From positions 1 through 24,719 of the forward strand of contig CAMCNE010000029.1 of the NCBI GenBank assembly GCA_945875935.1: a stretch of 24,719 nt of DNA, read 5' to 3'. Each line of letters begins with the position of its first letter. The stretch's first letter is position 1. The DNA is from Bordetella parapertussis (GTDB lineage Bacteria > Pseudomonadota > Gammaproteobacteria > Burkholderiales > Burkholderiaceae_C). This document shows positions 17,683-24,159 of the stretch, piece after piece. A program made the position numbers and the translations under genes. The notes beneath the pieces are model-generated. The model searched no databases. It was not told where the DNA came from and saw only the letters and a program-made list of their open reading frames with translations.

Positions 17683-19276
17683 AAAGTGCCTCAACGGTGA
17701 TCAGCGTGATGCTTCGTTCCATGGCGTAGCGCTCGGTATTGCGGCGCGCCTTGCCACGAACAAAAAATGGAATCTTGCGCAGCTCTTTTTCGGCCTCTGG
17801 TGCCCATGGGGCGGCAGTGGAGGTGGCAGCAACAACCGTCTTCGTGTCGGCGCCCGCTGCAACAGTTGCCGCGGCTGTTTCGGTGACCAGGCTTTCAGCC
17901 GCTGGCTGGCTCGCAGCGCGAGGCTCGGCATGACCGCCGAGGTGCGAAGGTGCAGCGTCTTCGTGGAACTCGAAGTCGCCGCGGAACATGCCGATCAGAT
18001 GTTCCTCAAGGCCCATCATGAGCGGATGCACCCAGGTGTCGAACAGCACGCAAGCGCCCTCGAAGCCCATTTGCGGCGAGTAGCGCGCCGGAAAGTCCTG
18101 CACGTGCACCGGTGCCGAAATCACGGCGCAGGGAATGCCCAGACGCTTGGCGATGTGGCGCTCCATCTGCGTGCCCAGAACCAGTTCGGGTCGCAGTTCG
18201 GCAATTCGTGCCTCGATCTCGAGGTAGTCGTCGCTGATGAGCGCGTCGACGTCATAAAGCTTGGCGGCGTCGCGCACCTCGCGTGCGAACTCGCGTGAAT
18301 AGGTGCCGATGCCGACCACCTTGAAGCCCATTTCCTGGCTGGCCACGCGGGCGGCCGCGACGGCGTGGGTGGCATCGCCGAACACGAAGACCCGCTTGTT
18401 GGTGAGGTAGGTCGAATCCACCGACTTGGCATACCAGGTGGCGCGCGAATCGGCGTTGTCGAGCACGGCGCGGGCATCGATACCCGCCAGTTGCGCCACC
18501 TCGCGGATGAAGTCGCGCGTGGCGCCTGCACCGATCGGGATGGTCTTGGTGGACGGCTGCCCGAACGTGCGGTTCAGCCACGAGGCGCTCAGCGCGGCGA
18601 TCTCGGGGTAGAGCACCACGTTGAAGTCTGCATCGCCCAGGCGAGCCAGATCAGCAGGCGTTGCACCCAAGGGCGCCACCACGTTGACATCGATGCCGAG
18701 TTGCAACAGCAGTCCGGTGATTTCACGCAGGTCATCGCGGTGGCGAAAACCGAGCGCCGACGGCCCGAGGATGTTGCACCGAGGCCGGGCGCCAGCGGCC
18801 CGCTCGGTCTTGGGCGTGCCTGGCGCAGGCGCATAGGGTGCGGCCAGGGCACGCACCATCTGATAGAAGGTTTCCGAAGCGCCCCAGTTTTCCTTGCGTT
18901 GATAGGAGGGCAGTTCGAGTGCCACGACCGGCACGGGCAGATCCAGCGCCTTGCACAAGCCGCCCGGGTCGTCCTGAATCAACTCGGCGGTGCACGACGC
19001 GCCCACCATCATCGCCTGCGGCTTGAAGCGCTCATAGGCTTCGCGCGCGGCAGTCTTGAAGAGTTCTGCCGTGTCGCCGCCAAGGTCGCGCGCCTGAAAG
19101 GTCGTGTAGGTGACCGGCGGACGCTTGGGCAGACGCTCGATCATCGTGAACAGCAAGTCAGCGTAGGTGTCACCCTGAGGCGCGTGCAAGACATAGTGCA
19201 CGCCTTCCATGGCGGTGGCGATGCGCATTGCGCCGACGTGTGGCGGTCCTTCGTATGTCCAGAGAGTCAGCTGCAT
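17654..19276 (-). CDS. bchB: Light-independent protochlorophyllide reductase subunit BchB
   Basis: BchB pairs with BchN in the NifK/NifD-like heterotetramer that reduces ring D of protochlorophyllide. D36 (in GDTYADLL) is at the position of the unusual aspartate ligand of the NB [4Fe-4S] cluster. The core runs to about residue 435. An Ala/Thr-rich linker (about 441-489) follows, then the conserved C-terminal domain starting at EKELRKIPFFVRGKARRNTE, which contacts substrate and BchL. The total is 540 residues. The ATG at 19276 begins MQLTLWTYEGPPHVGAMR, the invariant family start. It lies 23 bases after bchN, and its 3' end overlaps bchH. Confidence 0.97.
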   Translation of the reverse strand: MQLTLWTYEGPPHVGAMRIATAMEGVHYVLHAPQGDTYADLLFTMIERLPKRPPVTYTTFQARDLGGDTAELFKTAAREAYERFKPQAMMVGASCTAELIQDDPGGLCKALDLPVPVVALELPSYQRKENWGASETFYQMVRALAAPYAPAPGTPKTERAAGARPRCNILGPSALGFRHRDDLREITGLLLQLGIDVNVVAPLGATPADLARLGDADFNVVLYPEIAALSASWLNRTFGQPSTKTIPIGAGATRDFIREVAQLAGIDARAVLDNADSRATWYAKSVDSTYLTNKRVFVFGDATHAVAAARVASQEMGFKVVGIGTYSREFAREVRDAAKLYDVDALISDDYLEIEARIAELRPELVLGTQMERHIAKRLGIPCAVISAPVHVQDFPARYSPQMGFEGACVLFDTWVHPLMMGLEEHLIGMFRGDFEFHEDAAPSHLGGHAEPRAASQPAAESLVTETAAATVAAGADTKTVVAATSTAAPWAPEAEKELRKIPFFVRGKARRNTERYAMERSITLITVEALYDAKAHFGS

Positions 19277-19299
19277 GGTCTTGTGCTTTCGGTGCAGGC

Positions 19300-20601
19300 T
19301 CAGGCCACGAGCTTCATGCGACGCACCAAGGGGCGCGCAAAGAGCTCTGCCAGATCGGCGGCCTGGTCATAGCCTTGAATGGGCGTGAAGACGAGTTCGA
19401 TGGCCCACTTGGTGGTCATGCCTTCGGCCTCGAGTGGATTGGCCAAACCCAGGCCGCACACCACGATGTCGGGCCGTGCCTCGCGGCATCGGTCGAGCTG
19501 GTTTTCCACGTGCTGTCCTTCGGACAGCATCGTCCCGGCTGGCAAGAGGTCGAGTTCTTCGTTGAGGTGCTGGCGGTGCAGGTAGGGCGTGCCGACTTCC
19601 ACCAGTTGCATGTTCATTTCGCGAGCGAGGAAGCGGGCAATCGGAATCTCGAGCTGCGAGTCGGGGAAGAAAAACACGCTCTTGCCAGACAGCTGAGCAC
19701 GATGGCGCGCCAGCGCTGTGGCGGCGCGCTCACGACCGGCTGCGGTGACCTTGTCGAAGGTCGCCGCATCCACGCCGAATGCATCCGCCGCAGCGCGCAG
19801 CCAGGCTGTGGTGCCCTCGACGCCCAGCGGGAAGGGCGCTGCGAGCCGCTCGGCGCCACGGCCTTCCAGAGCTCGGGCCGTGTCGGCCAGGAAGGGCTGC
19901 GCCAGCAGGAAGCGGGTGTTCGGTCCGATCTCGGCCAGGTCATTCGCGCTGCGAGGCGGGAAGAAACGCACCGACGGGTGATCGCTGCCAAAGCCGAACT
20001 GGGTGAACAGGCGAATGAACTGGTCTTCCACCACATCGGCCAGCGTGCCGACGATCAGCAGCGAGGCAGGGGCGGTCGCTGGGGCTGGTGGCAGGTCGGG
20101 CACAAGAGACGCCAGACAGGCATCCTCGCCCTGGGTGAAGGTGGTTTCGATGCCGCTGCCCGAGTAGTTCAGCACCCGAACGTCTGGAGAGAAGCGCCCC
20201 GACAACCGCGAGGCTGCACGAGACAGGTCGAGCTTGATCACCTCGGACGGGCAGGAGCCGACCAGAAACAGCAACTTGATTTCGGGCCGACGCTCCAGCA
20301 GGCGTGTGACCACACGGTCGAGTTCGTCGTTGCAGTCGGCCAGACCCGCGAGATCTCGCTCATCGATGATGGCGGTGGCAAAGCGCGGCTCGGCGAAGAT
20401 CATCACGCCGGCTGCTGACTGGATCAGGTGGGCGCAGGTGCGCGAACCCACCACCAGAAAAAACGCATCCTGGATCTTGCGGTGCAGCCAGATGATGCCG
20501 GTCAGGCCGCAGAAAACCTCGCGCTGGCCACGCTCGCGCAGCACAGGAGCCTCGCCGCAACCGACTGCAGAAGCCTTGTGGATGGGGATCACCTCGCTCA
20601 T
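19300..20601 (-). CDS. bchN: Light-independent protochlorophyllide reductase subunit BchN
   Basis: BchN is the NifD-like partner of BchB. The 433-residue protein shows the three cluster cysteines C31 (EVFCGLTGI), C56 (GSRTCAHLI) and C117 (LVGSCPSEV). Their spacing matches the three Cys ligands of the structurally known NB protein, the fourth ligand being D36 of BchB. The ATG at 20601 overlaps the bchF stop as ATGA. No good Shine-Dalgarno precedes it, so coupling to bchF is likely. The frame is open for a further 200 codons upstream, but that part is a shadow of bchF. Confidence 0.97.
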   Translation of the reverse strand: MSEVIPIHKASAVGCGEAPVLRERGQREVFCGLTGIIWLHRKIQDAFFLVVGSRTCAHLIQSAAGVMIFAEPRFATAIIDERDLAGLADCNDELDRVVTRLLERRPEIKLLFLVGSCPSEVIKLDLSRAASRLSGRFSPDVRVLNYSGSGIETTFTQGEDACLASLVPDLPPAPATAPASLLIVGTLADVVEDQFIRLFTQFGFGSDHPSVRFFPPRSANDLAEIGPNTRFLLAQPFLADTARALEGRGAERLAAPFPLGVEGTTAWLRAAADAFGVDAATFDKVTAAGRERAATALARHRAQLSGKSVFFFPDSQLEIPIARFLAREMNMQLVEVGTPYLHRQHLNEELDLLPAGTMLSEGQHVENQLDRCREARPDIVVCGLGLANPLEAEGMTTKWAIELVFTPIQGYDQAADLAELFARPLVRRMKLVA

Positions 20602-21116
20602 GCCGCCAGCCCCGCTGGTGCGGACATGGCATCTCGGCGTGCCATGTCCAGACGCGCCATGCGCAACTTCCAGATGAACTGGCCGGCGTTGATCGCGTAA
20701 GCCACGTAGGCTGCCAGCGCCAGATACATCTGCTCGAGCGGCGTCAGCGCGTCGGTGTAGACCGCCCACAGGTAGATCGTGTGCAGCGCGAGCACCAGCA
20801 TGCTGAACACGTCTTCCCAGAAAAATGCCGGGGCGAACAGGTAGCAGTCGAAGACCACCTTCTCCCAGATGCAGCCTGTGATCATGATGGTGTACAGCGT
20901 CAGCGTCTTGATCACCACCGAGATGGTGGCGGCCTGCAGACCCTCGCCGGTGTTGATGTAGCGCAGCACCAGACACACGCTCACCAGAAACACCAGAAAC
21001 TGGATGGGCGCCAGAATGCCCTGAATCAGAGTCCACACCGAGTTGTCGCGGCGAATGCGCTCCTCGGGTGTGTAAAGAGGCGGCCTCATCTGGACCTGTG
21101 AACCACGTTCGTACAT
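20598..21116 (-). CDS. bchF: 3-vinyl bacteriochlorophyllide hydratase
   Basis: BchF hydrates the C3 vinyl group to hydroxyethyl on the way to bacteriochlorophyll a. The 172-residue membrane protein has about four hydrophobic helices and the family segments PPLYTPEERIRRD, GCIWEKVVFDCYLFAPAFFWEDVFSMLVLALH and NAGQFIWKLR. The ATG at 21116 has GAGG 6 bases upstream, and MYERGSQVQ matches the usual start. It is the first gene of the bchFNBHLM-lhaA-puhABC-acsF-puhE operon, and its promoter lies just upstream. Confidence 0.95.
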   Translation of the reverse strand: MYERGSQVQMRPPLYTPEERIRRDNSVWTLIQGILAPIQFLVFLVSVCLVLRYINTGEGLQAATISVVIKTLTLYTIMITGCIWEKVVFDCYLFAPAFFWEDVFSMLVLALHTIYLWAVYTDALTPLEQMYLALAAYVAYAINAGQFIWKLRMARLDMARRDAMSAPAGLAA

Positions 21117-21151
21117 CTACTACCTCGAAGGGCTGCGACCTGTTGCGAACG

Positions 21152-21180
21152 AATTTAGACGCTGAACATGCAGTTGTCAA
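21152..21180 (-). promoter_or_regulatory. Predicted sigma70-type promoter of the bchF operon
   Basis: Read on the - strand, TTGACA (21180-21175) is a perfect -35 box. It is followed by a 17-base spacer and TAAATT (21157-21152), a 4/6 match to the -10 box that keeps the key T1, A2 and T6. Transcription would start near 21145, giving a leader of about 30 bases to the bchF ATG. The -35 box coincides with the left arm of a PpsR-like operator, as expected for PpsR repression. Confidence 0.55.
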
Positions 21181-21208
21181 TCCAGATTGACGTAAATGTA
21201 TATTGACA
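21175..21208. promoter_or_regulatory. Candidate paired PpsR/CrtJ operator
   Basis: The PpsR consensus is TGT-N12-ACA, often TGTC-N10-GACA. Two near-matches abut here. The first is TGTC-N10-GACG (21175-21192), wrong only in the last base. The second is CGTA-N10-GACA (21191-21208), with a perfect right half. The outer arms together form TGTCAA-N22-TTGACA, a perfect 6-base inverted repeat whose arms are the two opposing -35 boxes. GTCAAT-CCAG-ATTGAC is a second, inner palindrome (21176-21191). PpsR is encoded 1.5 kb away. Confidence 0.55.
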
Positions 21209-21231
21209 CTTTGGTTCTGTCGATTGATCAT
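21203..21231 (+). promoter_or_regulatory. Predicted sigma70-type promoter towards ppaA-ppsR
   Basis: TTGACA (21203-21208) is a perfect -35 box. It is followed by a 17-base spacer and GATCAT (21226-21231), a 4/6 match to the -10 box. A start near 21238 would leave a leader of about 475 bases before the ppaA ATG at 21715, unusually long. The -35 box is the right arm of the inverted repeat that also forms the bchF -35 box. Confidence 0.45.
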
Positions 21232-21438
21232 TCAGGCTCGGGAGGTCGCCCATGCGGTGGCGGCGTTTCAGTCAACTCGCGGGTTTGGGCTTCAAGGGTT
21301 TGCCCACTCGCATTTCCTGGATGAACAGGTCTTGAAATGCAGTTCCGTCTTGATGCCGACATGCCGACAACATCTGACGGCCAGGCTGACTCGGGCCAAG
21401 ACCATGAGGCCGGGCGCGCTGAAAGATCCACGCGTGAC

Positions 21439-21497
21439 GACTCCTCAGGGCGAAGATTGGAAGCACGAAACACGCCGCACGGAGCGCTTCGGGAGTC
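21439..21497. other. Long hairpin in the bchF-ppaA spacer
   Basis: GACTCC (21439-21444) pairs with GGAGTC (21492-21497). Next to it, CGAAG (21451-21455) pairs with CTTCG (21487-21491). This gives an 11-base right arm with one 6-base bulge on the left. An alternative inner pairing is GAAGC (21460-21464) with GCTTC (21486-21490). The structure is possible in RNA from either strand. An A-rich stretch follows it directly on the + strand. Confidence 0.4.
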
Positions 21498-21530
21498 AAA
21501 TAAAAACCCTGCCACGGGTAATCGCAGGGT
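21498..21530 (-). terminator. Rho-independent terminator candidate on the - strand, far upstream of bchF
   Basis: Read on the - strand, ACCCTGC (21530-21524) pairs with GCAGGGT (21512-21506) around an 11-base loop. TTTTTATTT (21506-21498) follows, with the first T shared with the stem. This is a standard intrinsic terminator shape. No gene on the - strand ends here: the next known upstream sequence is ppaA on the other strand. It may end a short antisense or small RNA starting between about 21531 and 21750, or act as an attenuator for a long bchF leader. Confidence 0.55.
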
Positions 21531-21556
21531 GGACACCTCCCGTGGGGTGGTGCATG

Positions 21557-21611
21557 CTCACTCACTTGAGAACCCCGAGGAGCTTGGCTCGTCCTGGGGT
21601 TCAGTGGCGAG
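21557..21611. other. 55-base imperfect hairpin in the bchF-ppaA spacer
   Basis: GAACCCC (21570-21576) pairs perfectly with GGGGTTC (21596-21602). The interior can add GAGC/GCTC-type pairs around a 3-base loop. The outside can add CACT (21563-21566) with AGTG (21603-21606) and CTC (21557-21559) with GAG (21609-21611), separated by small bulges. It is the strongest stem in the spacer, has no T-tract, and could act in RNA of either strand. Confidence 0.45.
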
Positions 21612-21714
21612 TCAATCCGCCGGTGGTGACACTGCGCTGTTTCAGTCAGGTGTGCGATCCCGGAAGCAACTCTCGCAAGGCAGTAAGCGCGCGCGTTTCG
21701 TCTGGAGTCAGCCC

Positions 21715-22635
21715 ATGTCCCGTTCCACGCACGGAGCTTCGCCGTCAAGTCAGGAAGATGAGTCTTCCGGCTTTGACGAATGTTCCCATCAGCGGCACGA
21801 ACTGCCGTTCAACTCGGCCTCGGCCACATGGATGCAGGGTGCCACCTCTCGCGCCTCGGCCGAAGAGCGCATGGCCAAGCTCGTGAAAACCCTCGAAGCC
21901 GAAGTCATACCCCGTCTGGTCGAGGCGCACCGCTCGGCCACTGAGAGCATTTCGGTTGTGGCTGGCTGTGCATCGCCCACCGCTACGGAGGTCGAGGCTT
22001 TCGTGCAGCTGGCGCTCGGCACGGACGAAAGCTCTGTGACGCAGTTCGTTGACGAGCGCCTTGAGCAGGGCCTGCCCATCGAGGGGGTCTGCCTTGAGTT
22101 GCTCGCGCCTGCAGCCACCCGTCTCGGGGTCATGTGGGAAGACGATATTTGCGACTTCAATGCCGTCACGCTTGGCGTCGGCCGCTTGCAGAAAATCCTC
22201 TACAAGTTGAGCCCTTCATTCGTCAGCGAAGCGGTCTTTCCGGCCAATGCGCACCGCATCGCGCTGGTGTCGGCACCTGGCGAGCAGCACACCTTCGGCC
22301 TGTCGATGGTCGCCGAGTTTTTCCTGCATGCCGGCTGGGATGTGATGGTCGGCCACGGTGGTGGTCGCGACGAGGCGGTGGATCTGGCCCGCGAGCAATG
22401 GTTTGACGTGATCGGTTTTTCGGTGGGCAGCGAGGCCAGGCTCGATTGGTTGGCCAGCTGTATCAAGGCCGTGCGTGCCGCATCGTGCAACCCCGATATC
22501 GCAGTGTTGGTCGGCGGCCCCATCTTTACGCTCAACCCTGAATACGCGACCTTGGTGGGCGCAGATGCCACCAGTGTCGATGCCAAGCAGGCGCCGATCG
22601 TGGCGGCTGGAATCGTCACAGGGCGTGTCAAGTGA
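21715..22635 (+). CDS. ppaA: PpaA/AerR-type photosynthesis antirepressor with a cobalamin-binding fold
   Basis: This family (AerR in Rhodobacter capsulatus, PpaA in R. sphaeroides) binds cobalamin or tetrapyrrole and modulates PpsR/CrtJ. The 306-residue product has a polar, low-complexity N-terminus (about 1-50) and a helical cap region (about 55-150) with the motif GVMWEDDICDFNAVTLGVGRL. A Rossmann-like B12-binding domain follows (about 178-300), with VSAPGEQHTFGLSMVAEFF and VGGPIFTLNPE. H192 in GEQHTFG is the likely cobalt ligand. The classical DxHxxG motif is absent, as in other AerR proteins. The ATG at 21715 has GGAG 7 bases upstream. ppsR follows 74 bases later. The choice between the names ppaA and aerR is arbitrary. 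Confidence 0.88.
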   Translation: MSRSTHGASPSSQEDESSGFDECSHQRHELPFNSASATWMQGATSRASAEERMAKLVKTLEAEVIPRLVEAHRSATESISVVAGCASPTATEVEAFVQLALGTDESSVTQFVDERLEQGLPIEGVCLELLAPAATRLGVMWEDDICDFNAVTLGVGRLQKILYKLSPSFVSEAVFPANAHRIALVSAPGEQHTFGLSMVAEFFLHAGWDVMVGHGGGRDEAVDLAREQWFDVIGFSVGSEARLDWLASCIKAVRAASCNPDIAVLVGGPIFTLNPEYATLVGADATSVDAKQAPIVAAGIVTGRVK

Positions 22636-22659
22636 TGCGCCTAGGATGAGCCCTTGACG
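22626..22659. promoter_or_regulatory. TGTCAA-N22-TTGACG inverted repeat upstream of ppsR
   Basis: TGTCAA (22626-22631) spans the last codons of ppaA, and TTGACG (22654-22659) lies between ppaA and ppsR. Arms and spacing equal those at 21175-21208 except for the final base. TTGACG could also be a -35 box, but no good -10 is seen 16-18 bases downstream. Possible roles are PpsR autoregulation or chance. Confidence 0.35.
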
Positions 22660-22709
22660 TCTTTCCCACTCATGTTCAACGACAGCAGTACTTTTATTCA
22701 AAGGTTCCA

Positions 22710-24146
22710 ATGACCCCCTTCACATCTTCGGCGCAGTTCCTGAGCGATCTCGGCGCTGAAGTGACAGGCAAGTTGGTGGCTGCTGCCGCCGATGTGGCGC
22801 TGATCGTTGATGCGCAGGGCGTGATCCGGGACATGGCCTTCGGAAGCGAAAGCCTCAAGAACCTGGGCTATGAGCGGTGGATAGGCCAGCCTTGGGTGCA
22901 GACGGTGGCCAAGGACAGCCACAAGAAGATCGAGGCCCTGCTCAGGGACGGAGAGTCTTCCGAGTCACCTCGCTGGCGGCAGGTCAATCACGAATCAGAG
23001 TCTGGCCCGAGCCTTCCGCTGTCGTATTGCGCCGTCAAAGTTGGCGCCGCTAACGAACGAGGCACCAGCCACTCGGTGGTTTACGGCCGCGATCTGCGCG
23101 CCATCGTGGCCTTGCAGCAAAGTCTGGTCGATGCTCAGCAGGCCTCGCTGAACGAGCACTGGAGGCTGCGCGATGCGCAGTCGCGCTTCCGGCACATCTT
23201 TCATGTTTCGTCTGAAGCCATCTTGCTCATCGACGCCGCCAGCCAAAAGGTGCAAGAGGCCAACCCTGCGGCCTTGGGCCTGTTCGAACCGGTGGTGCGC
23301 AAACTGGTGAGTTCATCGTTTCCGGTCGGGTTCGATGCGAGCAGCCAAGAAGCCTTGCAGGGCATGATTTCCGAGCTTCGTTCCACAGGCAAGGCCGATG
23401 ATCTGTGCGTGCGTCTGCTCAATGGGCAGGGACAGCTGACAGTTTCCGGCTCCCTGCTGCGAAAAGAGGCCGGCTCCATGCTGGTATTGCGCTTGGCCAA
23501 GGTGGCCACGCAAGGCAAGGCGACCCAGGCCAAGGTGGTCCCGTTCTCGGTCTTGCCCAAGTTGATGCAAGCGTCGCCCGACTGCATCGTGGTGACCGAC
23601 ATCGACGGCAACATCATCACGGTCAACGATGCCTTTGTCGAACTGCTGCAGGTGTCATCCGACAAGGAGGTCACCGGCGAGGCACTCGGACGGTGGCTTG
23701 GCCGCACCGGCATCGAGATGAACGTGCTGATCTCGACGCTGCGCCAGCGCGGCTCGGTGCGCTTGTTTCCTACGACGTTGCGCAGCGAACAGGGTTCGTC
23801 CAGCGATGTCGAGATTTCGGCCACGATGGTGACCGAAGGCGCACAACCTTACCTGTGCTTCACGCTGCGCGATGTCAGCCGTCGCTTGACGGGCGATGCG
23901 CGAGCCACGAAGGAAATTCCGCGATCGGTGGGTCAGTTGTCCGAGTTGGTCGGCCGCGTGCCGATGAAGGACATCGTTGGCGAGACCACCGACCTGATCG
24001 AGCAGTTGTGCATCGAAGCCGCGCTCGATCTCACCCGTGACAACCGCGCGGCGGCCGCAGAGATGCTGGGTCTGTCGCGGCAAAGCCTGTACGTCAAGCT
24101 GCGCCGCTACGGCCTGAGCGATCCCATCGCCGAGAGCGAGAAGTAG
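22710..24146 (+). CDS. ppsR: Redox-responsive photosynthesis regulator PpsR/CrtJ
   Basis: PpsR represses, and in some betaproteobacteria also activates, bacteriochlorophyll and carotenoid genes, binding TGT-N12-ACA pairs. The 478-residue protein has an N-terminal PAS-like domain (about 20-130) and a Q-linker helix (about 132-160). Two further PAS domains follow (about 158-265 and 280-395), then a Fis-type helix-turn-helix at the C-terminus (about 430-470; AAAEMLGLSRQSLYVKLRRYGL). Cysteines are at 107, 233, 292, 383 and 434. C434, in EQLCIEAAL just before the HTH, matches the redox-active Cys of Rhodobacter PpsR/CrtJ. The ATG at 22710 follows AAAGG at 5 bases. It is likely co-transcribed with ppaA and crtA. 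Confidence 0.95.
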   Translation: MTPFTSSAQFLSDLGAEVTGKLVAAAADVALIVDAQGVIRDMAFGSESLKNLGYERWIGQPWVQTVAKDSHKKIEALLRDGESSESPRWRQVNHESESGPSLPLSYCAVKVGAANERGTSHSVVYGRDLRAIVALQQSLVDAQQASLNEHWRLRDAQSRFRHIFHVSSEAILLIDAASQKVQEANPAALGLFEPVVRKLVSSSFPVGFDASSQEALQGMISELRSTGKADDLCVRLLNGQGQLTVSGSLLRKEAGSMLVLRLAKVATQGKATQAKVVPFSVLPKLMQASPDCIVVTDIDGNIITVNDAFVELLQVSSDKEVTGEALGRWLGRTGIEMNVLISTLRQRGSVRLFPTTLRSEQGSSSDVEISATMVTEGAQPYLCFTLRDVSRRLTGDARATKEIPRSVGQLSELVGRVPMKDIVGETTDLIEQLCIEAALDLTRDNRAAAAEMLGLSRQSLYVKLRRYGLSDPIAESEK

Positions 24147-24159
24147 GCTGGCTTCAGCG

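Larger units (their letters stand above)
21265..21648 (+). repeat. 10-base direct repeat pair in the ppaA leader
   Basis: GTTTCAGTCA occurs at 21265-21274 and again at 21639-21648, flanking the hairpin cluster. Each copy follows a GC-rich stretch. It could be chance or a short regulatory repeat; nothing else supports a mobile element here. Confidence 0.4.
21117..21714. promoter_or_regulatory. Divergent control region between bchF and ppaA (no gene seen)
   Basis: This 598-base gap holds no convincing gene. The half next to bchF (21140-21240) is AT-richer and carries two opposing promoter candidates and PpsR-like half-sites. The half next to ppaA (21439-21611) carries three hairpins, one with a T-tract on the - strand. 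Open frames run through it on both strands, but their codon use and low-complexity peptides do not look coding. Confidence 0.8.

Noticed and set aside
15262..17700. Open frame of 812 codons on the + strand opposite bchH
   Set aside because: The peptide is rich in His, Arg and Gln with no recognisable domain. It mirrors the GC-rich third positions of bchH, a common artefact opposite long genes in high-GC genomes.
21224..21233. FNR site near the ppaA promoter
   Set aside because: Only one half-site (TTGAT) is present; the expected ATCAA after four bases is absent.
21430..21620. Cobalamin riboswitch in front of the B12-fold regulator
   Set aside because: The idea is attractive, but I could not find the B12-box sequence or the other conserved blocks on either strand. 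The hairpins remain unassigned.
21337..21714. 126-codon in-frame extension of ppaA upstream of 21715
   Set aside because: Codon third positions are not GC-biased as in the real genes here, the peptide is low in complexity, and GGAG sits correctly before the ATG at 21715. The segment is better explained as a structured leader.
21498..21720. 6S RNA on the - strand
   Set aside because: A short resemblance (GTGAGCATGC) to E. coli 6S RNA was noted, but the long closing stem and central bubble are missing.
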